From positions 78,547 to 142,546 of the forward strand of contig NZ_LMSC01000012.1 in the NCBI RefSeq assembly GCF_001428025.1: a stretch of 64,000 nt of DNA. The letters run 5' to 3'. The DNA comes from Phycicoccus sp. Soil748. Its GTDB lineage: Bacteria; Actinomycetota; Actinomycetes; Actinomycetales; Dermatophilaceae. Position 1 is the stretch's first letter; each line of letters opens with the position of its first letter. The notes below the pieces were generated by a model, which saw only the letters and a list, made by a program, of their open reading frames with translations, had not been told where the DNA came from and made no database searches. This document shows positions 36,176 through 45,559 of the stretch, in pieces. The translations under genes and the position numbers were made by a program.

Positions 36176-38845
36176 TCAGGCAGGGCCGCGGCCGTCCCGG
36201 CCGGGTACGGAGGGTGCCGTGGGTGGCAGGTGGTGGCCCGTGGTGAACCGCCACACGCGGCTGCGCAGGTGGCGGGTGGTGCGCGCCGGCAGGACCGGCA
36301 CGACGGGGGCCGCCCGGTAGAACCAGGTCTTGCCCACCTCGACGAGCACGAGGTAGGCGGCGACCATGCCCGCGAGGGTGAGGAAGAAGCCCATGGGCAG
36401 GGGGCGGAAGCCCAGGGCCGGCCCGAGCGGGCTCGAGGGCAGCACGGCGCCCACGCCGAGCGCCCCGAGGACCGCGACCACCAGCGGCACGCTCGGCCGG
36501 CTGCGGAAGAACGGCACGCGCCGGGTGCGGATGGAGATGATGATCAGGGTCTGGGTCGCGAGGGACTCCACGAACCACCCCGACCGGAAGAGCGCAGGGC
36601 CGGCGTGGAAGACGTGCAGCATCACCCAGAACGTCGCGAAGTCGAACACCGAGCTGAGCGGCCCGAAGACGAGCATGAAGCGGCGGATGAACCCGATGTC
36701 CCAGTGCGACGGCCGTCGGAGCTGCTCCTCGTCGACGCCGTCGGTCGGGATGGCCAGCTGGCTGGTGTCGTAGAGCAGGTTGTTGAGCAGGATCTGCGAC
36801 GGCAGCATCGGCAGGAAGGCGAGGAACAGCGAGGCGCCCGCCGCCGAGAACATGTTGCCGAAGTTGCTCGACGTCCCCATGAGGACGTACTTGATGGTGT
36901 TGGCGAAGATGCGCCGTCCCTCCGCGACCCCGTCGGCGAGGACGTCGAGGTCCTTCTCCAAGAGGATGACGTCGGCGGCGTCCTTGGCGACGTCGGTGGC
37001 CGAGTCGACCGAGATCCCGACGTCGGCGGCGTGCAGGGCGAGGGCGTCGTTCGCCCCGTCGCCGAGGAAGGCGACCCCACCGGTGCTCAGCCGCTGCACC
37101 CGGACGATGCGGGCCTTCTGCTCGGGGCTCACGCGGGCGAACACCGACGTCCGGCCGATGGCGCTGGCGAGGGCGGCGTCGTCGAGCGCGTCGAGGTCGC
37201 CGCCCTCCAGGGGGACGTCCTCCGGACCGCCCGACAGGCCGAGGTCGCGGCACACCTTGGTGGCGACGGCCACGTTGTCCCCGGTGACGAGCTTGACGGT
37301 CACGCCCAGCCCGCGCAGGCGGGCAAGGGATCGCTCGACGCCCCGCTTGGGCGGGTCGAGGAAGACGAGCAGGCCCACGAGGTGCAGGTCGACGGCCGGG
37401 AGGTCCACGGCGCGACCGGGCGCGGTCGCCACCGCGACGACGCGGCTGCCGGCATCGAACTCCGCCGCGAGCCGTGCCCGCGCGGAGGCGGGGACGTCGC
37501 GGCACCGCTCGAGGACCGCCTCGGGGGCGCCTTTGGTCACGGTGGTCACCGCACCCGCCGCGTCCCGGACCACGACCGACATGGTGCGCGTGTGGTGGCT
37601 GAACGGGACGCTGTGCAGCCGGGTGTGGCCCGCGAGCCAGGCGGCCATCGCGTCCACGGCGGGAGCCGCCCAGAGGGCCTGGTCCAAGGGGTTGGCACCC
37701 AGGGCGGCACCGGGTGCGGAGCCCTCCTCGGTGCACAGCAGCCCGAGGCGTATGACGTCGAGCGCCCGGGACCCCTCCGCGGGGATGGCCCGCGCGAAGC
37801 TGACCCTCCCGTCCGTGAGCGTCCCGGTCTTGTCGGTGAACAGGACGTCGACGTCGCCTAGGTCCTCGATGCAGACGAGGCGCTTGACCAGGACCTTGCG
37901 GCGGCTCATCCGCCGCGACCCGGCGGCAAGGCTGGTCGCGACCACGGCGGGCAGCAGCTGGGGCGTGATGCCCACGGCGATGGCCAGCGAGAACAGCAGC
38001 GAGTCCATGACCGGCCGGTGGAGCAGGAGGTTGACCACGAAGATCGACGTCGTCAGCGTGCCGGCGACGCGGACCAGGAGGAGCGAGAACCTGCGCAGCC
38101 CGGTCTGGAACGTCGTGTCGAGCTGGTGCGTGCTCAGGCCCGTGGCGATGGCGCCGAGCTCGGTGGCGGTGCCCGTCGCGACGACCGCGCCCAGGCCCGC
38201 GCCGGCGTGCACGACGGTGCCCATCAGGGCGACCCCGGTCAGGTCGGCGAGGGGGGTGCCAGGCCCGACGGGGTCGGTGCCCTTCGTCACCGGCAGGGAC
38301 TCGCCGGTGAGGACGGACTCGTCGCACTCGAGCTCCTCGGCCTCCACCAGGCGCAGGTCGGCAGGCACGACGTCACCGACCCGCAGCCGCACCAGGTCGC
38401 CCGGGACGACCTCCTCGACGTCGACCAGCGCCGACCCCCCGTCGCGGACGACCAGCGCGCGGTGCCGCACCTGGCTGTGCAGGGCGGCGGCGGCCCGTTC
38501 GGCGCGGTACTCGTTGCCGAAGCCCAACCCGACCGAGAGGGTGACGATGACGCCGATGATCAGGGCGTCGCGCCCCTCGCCGACGAGGGCCGACGCCGCC
38601 GCGGCGAGCACGAGCAGCAGGAGCAGTGGCGAGCGGAGCTGGTGGGAGAGCACCGCCAGCGCGCTCGCGCGGTGGGTGGCGACCGCGTTGGGCCCGTATG
38701 CCTCGCGGCGCTGCGCGGCCTCTGCCGCGGACAGCCCGTGCCCGGTGGTGACCCCGAGCGAGGCGAGCACCGCCTCCACGGACTCGGTGGCGGCGCGCCC
38801 CACGGCCGAGCGCGGTGCGCGGTCGACGGCGGTGGTCAGGGTCAT
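36176..38845 (-). CDS. mgtA: MgtA/MgtB-type P-type ATPase (Mg2+ transport)
   Basis: The protein has 889 residues. The phosphorylation site is DKTGTLT (Asp at about 337), just after IAVGITPQLLPAVVATSLAAGSRRMSRRKVLVKRL, which is characteristic of type IIIB magnesium pumps. GDGANDALAL is the hinge motif. The C-terminal SNFGNMFSAAGASLFLAFLPMLPSQILLNNLLYDTSQLAIPTD block also matches MgtA. I chose ATG 38845, which has AAGGA upstream, over an earlier in-frame ATG. A DosR-like box precedes it. No MgtC or Mg2+ riboswitch is evident. Confidence 0.92.
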   Translation of the reverse strand: MTLTTAVDRAPRSAVGRAATESVEAVLASLGVTTGHGLSAAEAAQRREAYGPNAVATHRASALAVLSHQLRSPLLLLLVLAAAASALVGEGRDALIIGVIVTLSVGLGFGNEYRAERAAAALHSQVRHRALVVRDGGSALVDVEEVVPGDLVRLRVGDVVPADLRLVEAEELECDESVLTGESLPVTKGTDPVGPGTPLADLTGVALMGTVVHAGAGLGAVVATGTATELGAIATGLSTHQLDTTFQTGLRRFSLLLVRVAGTLTTSIFVVNLLLHRPVMDSLLFSLAIAVGITPQLLPAVVATSLAAGSRRMSRRKVLVKRLVCIEDLGDVDVLFTDKTGTLTDGRVSFARAIPAEGSRALDVIRLGLLCTEEGSAPGAALGANPLDQALWAAPAVDAMAAWLAGHTRLHSVPFSHHTRTMSVVVRDAAGAVTTVTKGAPEAVLERCRDVPASARARLAAEFDAGSRVVAVATAPGRAVDLPAVDLHLVGLLVFLDPPKRGVERSLARLRGLGVTVKLVTGDNVAVATKVCRDLGLSGGPEDVPLEGGDLDALDDAALASAIGRTSVFARVSPEQKARIVRVQRLSTGGVAFLGDGANDALALHAADVGISVDSATDVAKDAADVILLEKDLDVLADGVAEGRRIFANTIKYVLMGTSSNFGNMFSAAGASLFLAFLPMLPSQILLNNLLYDTSQLAIPTDGVDEEQLRRPSHWDIGFIRRFMLVFGPLSSVFDFATFWVMLHVFHAGPALFRSGWFVESLATQTLIIISIRTRRVPFFRSRPSVPLVVAVLGALGVGAVLPSSPLGPALGFRPLPMGFFLTLAGMVAAYLVLVEVGKTWFYRAAPVVPVLPARTTRHLRSRVWRFTTGHHLPPTAPSVPGRDGRGPA

Positions 38846-38945
38846 GGCGTCCTTCGACGACGGGTGCACGGACGCCCGGAGGCGCCGGGGGGCGCCGGGG
38901 GCGCCGTACCCGTGTCCAGCAGACTGCCCGCGGCAGCCCGGCCTC

Positions 38946-38959
38946 AGGGCCCTAGGTCC
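38946..38959 (-). promoter_or_regulatory. DosR/DevR-like box upstream of mgtA
   Basis: GGGCCCTAGGTCCC on the plus strand is a near-perfect palindrome, 11 of 14 to the DosR core. It lies about 100 bp upstream of the mgtA ATG, after the formamidase stop. Unlike the other sites I see no good -10 hexamer at 23 bp on the minus strand, so the promoter is less certain. Confidence 0.48.
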
Positions 38960-38974
38960 CGCGTCGCGACCCGC

Positions 38975-39916
38975 TCAGGCGCGGTCGAGCACGCCGGGGG
39001 GCAGTGCGTCGTGATGGAGCGTTGCGTGCACGCCCCACGTGCGGTTGGCGACCTGGGTGACGTGCAGGTCGACGACCGCGCTGGCCAGGGCCAGCGCCTG
39101 GGGCCGGGGCACGGACAGCAGGTGCTCCAGCCAGGTCAGCATGTCCGACAGCGCGGCGGCGGTGGCGGCGTTGAGGTCGGCGTCGAAGCCGAACGTCAGC
39201 CTCGCGTCGGGGGTGAGCGCGTGCACCGACCGCAGGGGCGGGTCGTCGGCGAGGTCGAGCACCAGCTCGGAGGTCATGGGGCACTCGATGGCGGTGCCGC
39301 CGACCTCACCGTGGCCCTGCGCGGCGTGCCCGTCGCCGACGGTGAGCAGGGCCCCGGGCACGTTCACCGGCAGGTACAGGGTGGACCCGGCCACGAGGTC
39401 GCGGCAGTCGATGTTGCCGCCGCTCTCGGGGCGCGGCGGCACGGTCGACAGCTCGCCGGGGACGTCGCACGCGACCCCCACGACGCCGAGGAACGGCGCG
39501 AGCCGCACCTCGTGCCCGAGCTGGTTGCGGGCCACCCCGGCCGCTGCGTCGATGGCGTAGAGCAGGTCGCCGCGGGCGGTGTCGACCCCGAGGCGCTGGT
39601 TGAGCCAGGTGTCGGTGCCTCCGGAGGCCGTCCACCCCCACGGGCCCGGGACCAGGGCCGCGAAGTGCACCGACAGGACGTCGCCGGGTCGGGCGCCGAC
39701 CACCTCCACGGGGCCGGTGAGGCAGTGGCCCTCCCGCGGGACGAACATCCGGGGCCGCTCCTCACCAGGGACCTGCTGGGGCTCGAGGTGGCCACCGGAG
39801 TCCAGCGACTCGACCACCACGGTGTCGCCGGGCAGCACCCGCAGGGCCGGCGGGGAGTCTCGGGAGATGGTCTGGACGACGTGGTCGCGGGTGGGCGTGA
39901 GGTGGTGGCGGGTCAC
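38975..39916 (-). CDS. Acetamidase/formamidase family protein
   Basis: The protein has 313 residues and matches FmdA/AmdA through its length. The blocks are VLPGDTVVVESLDSGGHL, GPVEVVGARPGDVLSVHFAALVPG, PPRPESGGNIDCRDLVAGSTLYLPVNVPGALLTVGDGHAAQGHGEVGGTAIECPM and LTFGFDADLNAATAAAL. These hydrolases release ammonia from short amides. It starts at GTG 39916 next to GGTCAC-G-GTGACC. It is upstream of mgtA on the same strand, but the promoter box between them suggests separate control. Confidence 0.86.
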   Translation of the reverse strand: MTRHHLTPTRDHVVQTISRDSPPALRVLPGDTVVVESLDSGGHLEPQQVPGEERPRMFVPREGHCLTGPVEVVGARPGDVLSVHFAALVPGPWGWTASGGTDTWLNQRLGVDTARGDLLYAIDAAAGVARNQLGHEVRLAPFLGVVGVACDVPGELSTVPPRPESGGNIDCRDLVAGSTLYLPVNVPGALLTVGDGHAAQGHGEVGGTAIECPMTSELVLDLADDPPLRSVHALTPDARLTFGFDADLNAATAAALSDMLTWLEHLLSVPRPQALALASAVVDLHVTQVANRTWGVHATLHHDALPPGVLDRA

Positions 39917-39997
39917 GGTGACCCAGTCTCACCTGCGCCCGACTGGCCCGCACCTCCGGGTGTTCGCGAGGTGACGGACCTCGCCTGACCGCGCTCC

Positions 39998-40003
39998 TAT
40001 CCT
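39998..40003 (+). promoter_or_regulatory. -10 hexamer of a leaderless DUF1905 gene
   Basis: TATCCT is followed by 6 bases and then the ATG at 40010, and there is no Shine-Dalgarno. The same -10 to start distance is seen at 52404 (GATACT) and 59484 (TATCTT). Confidence 0.55.
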
Positions 40004-40009
40004 GCTTCC

Positions 40010-40297
40010 ATGGAGCTCGAGTTCACCGGTCCCGTGTGGTTCTGGAAGGGACCCGCGCCGTGGCACTTCGTCTCCGTCCCCGACGACGAGTGCGGGGCGC
40101 TCGAGGCCGTCTCGGCCCAGGTGAGCTACGGGTGGGGCATGATCCCCGTCGCCGCCCGCATCGGGCGGACGCGGTGGACCACCTCGCTGTTCCCCAAGGA
40201 CGGTGGGTATGCCGTCCCGCTCAAGTTCGCGGTGCTGCGTGCGGAGGAGATCGAGGTCGGTGACGTCGTCTCCCTGCACCTGACCGTCGACGCCTGA
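40010..40297 (+). CDS. DUF1905 domain protein
   Basis: The protein has 95 residues. The sequence MELEFTGPVWFWKGPAPWHFVSVP, then YGWGMIPVAARIGRTRWTTSLFPKDGGYAVPLKFAVLRAEEIEVGD, is the full DUF1905 barrel. The family is common in actinobacteria and its role is unknown. It appears leaderless (see 39998). Confidence 0.85.
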   Translation: MELEFTGPVWFWKGPAPWHFVSVPDDECGALEAVSAQVSYGWGMIPVAARIGRTRWTTSLFPKDGGYAVPLKFAVLRAEEIEVGDVVSLHLTVDA

Positions 40298-40364
40298 GCC
40301 GGTCCGGGGAGCAGTAGCCTCGACCCGCACGCACTGCCCGGCACCCGGCGCGAAAGGCACCACC

Positions 40365-42800
40365 GTGATCGAAACCGACCACTTCGTCCGCTTCGAACGG
40401 GTGGGGGCGGTCACCGAGACCGCTCGCGGCCTGCTCGCCGAGGTCGAGACCGAGCAGCTGCGGGTCGACCTCGTCGCCGACGACGTCGTGCGCGTGAAGA
40501 TGAGCCGTGGTGGCGTCTTCGACGAGTCGCCCACCTTCGCGGTCTGCGTCGACCCCCTGGCGGCACCGGTCGAGTTCACGGTGGAGCGCGACGACGAGCG
40601 GGTGCGTGTGGTCACCCCGGCGATGGTCGTGTCGCTGTGGCTCGACCCGTTCCGCCTGGACGTGCACCGGGCGGACGGCTCACCCGTGGTGGAGACCGCC
40701 GCCGACGAGCAGGGTCGCTACTGGGCGTATGCCACGCTCAACGACACCTTCACCCTGCGCCGCCGGTGCCGGCAGGAGGATGCGTTCTTCGGGCTGGGGG
40801 AGAAGGGCGGCCGCCACAACCGCAAGGGCCGCGACTTCACCATGTGGAACACCGACGTCCTCAGCCCCAGCGAGACGGTGGAGTTCACCGCCGGCAAGGA
40901 GCCGGGCGACCCTCGAGGCGACCGCACCAGCGTCGACTTCGACCCGTTCTACGTGACGGTCCCGTTCCTCTACCACCAGACCTACCCCTCGGGGACGATG
41001 TCCGCCTCGTTCCTCGACAACGGCTACCGCGGCGAGTACGAGCTGTCCCCGCACGAGGAGTACCGGGTCACCTTCGCCGGCGGGCAGTACACCGAGTACA
41101 TCTTCGCCGGGCCGGACATGCCGGCCGTCCTCACGCAGTACACCGCCCTGACCGGTCGCGCCGAGCTGCCCCCGCTGTGGTCGCTCGGCTACCACCAGTG
41201 CCGTTGGTTCGCCTACACCCAGGACGCGGTCGAGGAGATCGGCCGCAGGCACCGGGACGCCGAGATCCCTTGCGACGCACTGTGGCTCGACATCGACTAC
41301 ATGGACGGCTACCGCGTCTTCACCTGGGACCGCCAGCGGTTCCCCGACCCGCCGGGCATGTTGCAGCGCCTCACCGACCAGGGGTTCCGGGTCATCACGA
41401 TCATCGACCCGGGCGTGAAGTGGGACCCGGGCTACCCGGTGTTCGACCAGGGCCTCGAGCGCGACGTGTTCTGCCGCACCGAGGGTGGCGACACCTACAT
41501 CGGCCAGGTCTGGCCGGGCAACACCGCCTTTCCCGACTTCGTGACGCCCGAGGCGCGCGAGTGGTGGGGCGAGCTCAACGCAGCCCACGTCCGGTCCGGG
41601 CTCGCCGGCATCTGGAACGACATGAACGAGCCTGCGACCGGGACCATCCCGTCGCGGGCGATGCGCTTCGGCCACGGAGAGCACCCGCACGAGCGCTACC
41701 ACAACCAGTACGCCCTGCTCATGGCCATGGGGACGCGGCAGGGGCTGGTCGAGGCGATGCCCGAGCTGCGCACCTTCATCCTCTCCCGGGCCGGCTTCGC
41801 CGGGATCCAGCGTTACGCCGCCAACTGGATGGGCGACAACCTCTCCCGCTGGGACCACCTGCGCATGAGCATCGCCATGGCGTCAGGCTTCGGGATCTCG
41901 GGCCAGCCCTTCGTGGGGGCCGACATCGGCGGCTTCGCCGGCGGTTCCAACGCCGAGCTGTTCACCCGCTGGATGCAGTACGGCGTCCTGACGCCGTTCT
42001 GCCGCAACCACTCCATGATCGGCAACGTCGACCAGTACGCCTGGGCGTTCGGTGACCTCGTGCAGGACATCGTCCGTGAGGCGCTGGGGCTGCGCTACCG
42101 GCTGATGCCCTACATCTACAGCGCCTTCGTGCGGTCCTCCGCGACCGGCGAGCCGGTGCAGCGGCCGTTGGTCTTCGACCACCAGTACGACGGCACGGTG
42201 CGCGACCTCGACGACCAGTACCTCTTCGGGACCGACCTGCTCGTCGCCCCGGTGACCGAGCCGGCGGCGACCTCGCGGCAGGTCTACCTGCCCGAGGGCG
42301 ACTGGTACGACTGGCACAGCGGGTCGCTGGTCGGCGGGAGGGGGTTCGTCATCGCCCCGACGCCCATGGACCGCATCCCCCTGTACGCGCGCGGCGGCGC
42401 GGTCGTGCCGATGTGGACGGAGGCCCCCGCCTCGACGGCCGGCTACCACCCCGAGGTGGTGGAGCTGCACCTGTTCGTCCCCACCGGCGACGGCGAGCAC
42501 GTGTCCCGGCTGACCGAGGACGACGGCCTCACCACCGCGTCGCCGCAGGGCGCCTGCCACCGCACGACGTTCACCGTCGTGCGAGAGGGTGGCAGCCTGC
42601 GGCTGACGGCGCAGGTCGAGGGCGATGGCTACCCGCAGTTCCGGCGCACCGCCTACCACCTGCACGTCCACGGGGCCGCGCCCGACCGGCTCGAGCTGCA
42701 GGGGGAGGGGCTCGACGTCGACGCGGTCCCTGCGGACGGCGACGGTGTCTTCGTGCTGCCCGTGGCGGCACGGCCGTTCACGGCGGTGCTCGAGGTCTGA
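40365..42800 (+). CDS. GH31 alpha-glucosidase
   Basis: The protein has 811 residues. It has an N-terminal beta-sandwich, then the barrel with LWLDIDYMDGYRVFTWD, the nucleophile Asp at about 419 in GIWNDMNEPA and the acid/base region NWMGDNLSRWDHLRMSI. PFVGADIGGFAGGS and the proximal C-terminal domain (TDLLVAPVTEP) follow. No signal peptide is present, so it should act inside the cell on imported maltose or alpha-glucosides. GTG 40365 follows a short leader after the possible -10 TAGCCT near 40315. Confidence 0.92.
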   Translation: MIETDHFVRFERVGAVTETARGLLAEVETEQLRVDLVADDVVRVKMSRGGVFDESPTFAVCVDPLAAPVEFTVERDDERVRVVTPAMVVSLWLDPFRLDVHRADGSPVVETAADEQGRYWAYATLNDTFTLRRRCRQEDAFFGLGEKGGRHNRKGRDFTMWNTDVLSPSETVEFTAGKEPGDPRGDRTSVDFDPFYVTVPFLYHQTYPSGTMSASFLDNGYRGEYELSPHEEYRVTFAGGQYTEYIFAGPDMPAVLTQYTALTGRAELPPLWSLGYHQCRWFAYTQDAVEEIGRRHRDAEIPCDALWLDIDYMDGYRVFTWDRQRFPDPPGMLQRLTDQGFRVITIIDPGVKWDPGYPVFDQGLERDVFCRTEGGDTYIGQVWPGNTAFPDFVTPEAREWWGELNAAHVRSGLAGIWNDMNEPATGTIPSRAMRFGHGEHPHERYHNQYALLMAMGTRQGLVEAMPELRTFILSRAGFAGIQRYAANWMGDNLSRWDHLRMSIAMASGFGISGQPFVGADIGGFAGGSNAELFTRWMQYGVLTPFCRNHSMIGNVDQYAWAFGDLVQDIVREALGLRYRLMPYIYSAFVRSSATGEPVQRPLVFDHQYDGTVRDLDDQYLFGTDLLVAPVTEPAATSRQVYLPEGDWYDWHSGSLVGGRGFVIAPTPMDRIPLYARGGAVVPMWTEAPASTAGYHPEVVELHLFVPTGDGEHVSRLTEDDGLTTASPQGACHRTTFTVVREGGSLRLTAQVEGDGYPQFRRTAYHLHVHGAAPDRLELQGEGLDVDAVPADGDGVFVLPVAARPFTAVLEV

Positions 42801-42883
42801 GGGCGGCTAGCGTGGGTCCCGCCGGGGGACCGCCGGGCGAGGGAGCCCGTCGGCAGCGGCGGGCGCGAGGGGAGACGGAGACG

Positions 42884-45286
42884 ATGGGGACGACGACGGT
42901 GGGGGCGACGACGGAGCAGGCGCCGCAGACGGGACGGGTCGCCGACCGCCACGACCTGATCCGGGTCCAGGGCGCGCGGGAGAACAACCTCAAGGACATC
43001 AGCGTCGAGATCCCCAAACGCCGGCTCACGGTGTTCACCGGGGTCTCGGGGTCGGGCAAGAGCTCCCTGGTGTTCGCGACCATCGCCGCCGAGTCGCAGC
43101 GCATGATCAACGAGACCTACAGCGCCTTCGTCCAGAACTTCATGCCGACCCTGTCGCGCCCGGACGTCGACGTCCTCGAGGGCCTGACGACGGCGATCAT
43201 CGTCGACCAGGAGCGGATGGGCGCCAACCCCCGCTCCACCGTCGGCACTGCCACCGACGCAAACGCCATGCTGCGGATCCTGTTCAGCCGCATCGGTGTT
43301 CCACACATCGGGCCGTCGACGGCGTTCGCGTTCAACGTGCCCACGCGCGTCGCGAGCGGGGTGATGCGCACGGACAGAGGCGGCCGTGAGGAGAAGAGCA
43401 TCGTCCGCGACGCGGTCTACCAGGGCGGCATGTGCCCCCGCTGCGAGGGCATGGGTGCCGTCAACGACTTCGACCTCACGGCGATCTACGACGGCAGCCG
43501 GTCGCTTTCCGAGGGTGCGCTGCTCGTCCCGGGCTACAGCATGGACGGCTGGTACGGCCGCATCTTCAGCGGCGCCGGCCTCCCCATGGACAAGCCGGTC
43601 GGCCAGTTCACCGCCAAGCAGCTCGACAAGCTCCTGTACGGCGCGCCCGAGAAGATCCGCGTCGAGGGGGTCAACCTCACCTACGAGGGCGTCCTGACCA
43701 AGGTGCAGAAGTCGATGCTCTCCAAGGACGTCGAGGCCATGCAGCCTCACGTCCGGCGGTTCGTCGAGCGGGCGGTGACGTTCACGACCTGCCCCGACTG
43801 CGGTGGCACACGGCTGTCCAAGGAGGCGCTGTCCTCGAAGGTCAACGGCAAGAACATCGCCGAGCTCTGCTCGATGCAGATCAGCGACCTCGCGCTCTGG
43901 CTCCGCGACCTCGAGGATGCGTCGGTGGCCCCGCTGCTGGGCGGCCTGCGGCACCTGCTCGACTCGTTCACCGAGATCGGCCTCGGCTACCTCTCGCTCG
44001 ACCGGCCGGCCGGCACCCTCTCCGGCGGCGAGGCCCAACGCACCAAGATGATCCGCCACCTCGGCTCGTCCCTCACCGACGTCACCTACGTCTTCGACGA
44101 GCCGACGATCGGGCTGCACCCGCACGACATCGCGCGGATGAACACCCTGCTCCTTCAGCTGCGCGACAAGGGCAACACCGTCCTGGTCGTCGAGCACAAG
44201 CCGGAGACGATCACCATCGCCGACCACGTCGTCGACCTCGGCCCGGGCGCGGGCTCAGCCGGCGGCACCGTCTGCTTCGAGGGCACCGTCGACGGCCTGC
44301 GGGCCAGTGACACCACCACCGGGCACCACCTCGACGACCGCGCGACCCTCAAGGAGCAGGTGCGCGAGGCGACCCGGGTCATGGAGGTCCGGGGCGCGTC
44401 GACCCACAACCTCAAGGACGTCGACGTCGACCTGCCGCTCGGGGTGCTCTGCGTCGTGACCGGGGTCGCCGGCTCCGGGAAGAGCAGCCTGGTCCACGGT
44501 TCCATCGCCAAGCGGGACGGCGTCGTCGTCGTCGACCAGGGCGCCATCAAGGGGTCGCGCCGCAGCAACCCGGCGACCTACACCGGGCTGCTCGAGCCGG
44601 TGCGCAAGGCGTTCGCCAAGGCCAACGGAGTCAAGCCGGCGCTGTTCAGCTCCAACTCCGAGGGCGCCTGCCCGACGTGCAACGGCGCCGGGGTGATCTA
44701 CACCGACCTCGGGGTCATGGCGACGGTGGAGTCGACGTGCGAGGAGTGCGAGGGCCGGCGGTTCCAGGCCTCGGTGCTCGAGTACACCCTCGGCGGCAAG
44801 AACATCGCCGAGGTGCTCGCGATGCCGGTGACCGAGGCGGAGGCGCTCTTCGGCCCCGGCGGCGCCGCGGCCACCCCGGCGGCGCACAAGGTGCTGGTCC
44901 GGCTCGCCGACGTCGGGCTCGGCTACCTCACCCTGGGCCAGCCGCTGACCACGCTGTCCGGGGGAGAGCGTCAGCGGCTCAAGCTGGCGGCGCAGATGGC
45001 CGAGAAGGGCGAGGTCTACGTGCTGGACGAGCCGACCACGGGCCTGCACCTGGCAGACGTCGCCAACCTGCTCGCGCTCCTCGACCGCCTCGTCGACTCG
45101 GGCCTGTCGGTCGTCGTCATCGAGCACCACCAGGCCGTCATGGCCCACGCCGACTGGATCGTCGACCTCGGACCCGGCGCCGGCCACGACGGCGGCCGGG
45201 TCGTCTTCGAGGGCACCCCGGCCGACCTCGTCGCCGCGCGCTCCACCCTCACCGGCGAGCACCTCGCCGCCTACGTCGGCGCCTGA
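42884..45286 (+). CDS. UvrA2-like ABC ATPase (short UvrA paralogue)
   Basis: The protein has 800 residues, shorter than the roughly 950 of canonical UvrA. Two ATPase halves are present: P-loops GVSGSGKSS (about 52-60) and GVAGSGKSS (about 526-534), signatures LSGGEAQRTK and LSGGERQRLK, and Walker B segments VFDEPTIGLHP and VLDEPTTGLHL. CxxC pairs of the zinc modules are seen (CPRCEGMG, CPDCGGTR, CPTCNGAG, CEECEGRR). The UvrB-binding insertion after the first P-loop appears shortened, as in class II UvrA2/DrrC proteins linked to DNA-damaging drug tolerance. ATG 42884 follows GGGGAGACGGAG. Confidence 0.9.
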   Translation: MGTTTVGATTEQAPQTGRVADRHDLIRVQGARENNLKDISVEIPKRRLTVFTGVSGSGKSSLVFATIAAESQRMINETYSAFVQNFMPTLSRPDVDVLEGLTTAIIVDQERMGANPRSTVGTATDANAMLRILFSRIGVPHIGPSTAFAFNVPTRVASGVMRTDRGGREEKSIVRDAVYQGGMCPRCEGMGAVNDFDLTAIYDGSRSLSEGALLVPGYSMDGWYGRIFSGAGLPMDKPVGQFTAKQLDKLLYGAPEKIRVEGVNLTYEGVLTKVQKSMLSKDVEAMQPHVRRFVERAVTFTTCPDCGGTRLSKEALSSKVNGKNIAELCSMQISDLALWLRDLEDASVAPLLGGLRHLLDSFTEIGLGYLSLDRPAGTLSGGEAQRTKMIRHLGSSLTDVTYVFDEPTIGLHPHDIARMNTLLLQLRDKGNTVLVVEHKPETITIADHVVDLGPGAGSAGGTVCFEGTVDGLRASDTTTGHHLDDRATLKEQVREATRVMEVRGASTHNLKDVDVDLPLGVLCVVTGVAGSGKSSLVHGSIAKRDGVVVVDQGAIKGSRRSNPATYTGLLEPVRKAFAKANGVKPALFSSNSEGACPTCNGAGVIYTDLGVMATVESTCEECEGRRFQASVLEYTLGGKNIAEVLAMPVTEAEALFGPGGAAATPAAHKVLVRLADVGLGYLTLGQPLTTLSGGERQRLKLAAQMAEKGEVYVLDEPTTGLHLADVANLLALLDRLVDSGLSVVVIEHHQAVMAHADWIVDLGPGAGHDGGRVVFEGTPADLVAARSTLTGEHLAAYVGA

Positions 45287-45384
45287 CCGCGACCCGGGGG
45301 ATCTGGCCGGGGGGACGACAGACCCACACCCCAGGCCGCGACAACCGGATCATGCCCCGTCAGGACGCGGCCCAAATCCGGGTC

Positions 45385-45431
45385 GCGCCCCGCGACGGTC
45401 ATAGCCCCCTATGCGCTGCGTCGCGGGGCGC
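45385..45431. terminator. 13-bp inverted repeat after uvrA2 (likely terminator)
   Basis: GCGCCCCGCGACG at 45385-45397 and CGTCGCGGGGCGC at 45419-45431 are perfect reverse complements with a 21-base loop. It sits between the convergent uvrA2 and zincin-like genes. A weaker pair GGCCGCG/CGCGGCC lies just before it. There is no T-tract, which is common for actinobacterial terminators. The gene-free stretch 45287-45559 shows nothing else. Confidence 0.55.
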
Positions 45432-45559
45432 AACAACCCCGGGGTTCCCCGCGCATCCGCAGGTCAAACCACCCGCCACGAATCCTCGACCGAACGGATG
45501 ACCCATGTGGCCCGGCCTGGGGTCACGAAGTCGCGGGATGAGTCCGGTGCGGAGGGGGG

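Noticed and set aside
39911-39923. Palindrome GGTCAC-G-GTGACC at the formamidase start as an operator
   Set aside because: Half of it is the GTG-ACC start of the gene itself, and at 73% GC such a short palindrome is expected by chance.
42810-42845. GGTCCC...GGGACC dyad before the uvrA2 gene as another DosR-like site
   Set aside because: The half-sites are in the opposite orientation (GTCCC first), so it does not match the motif.
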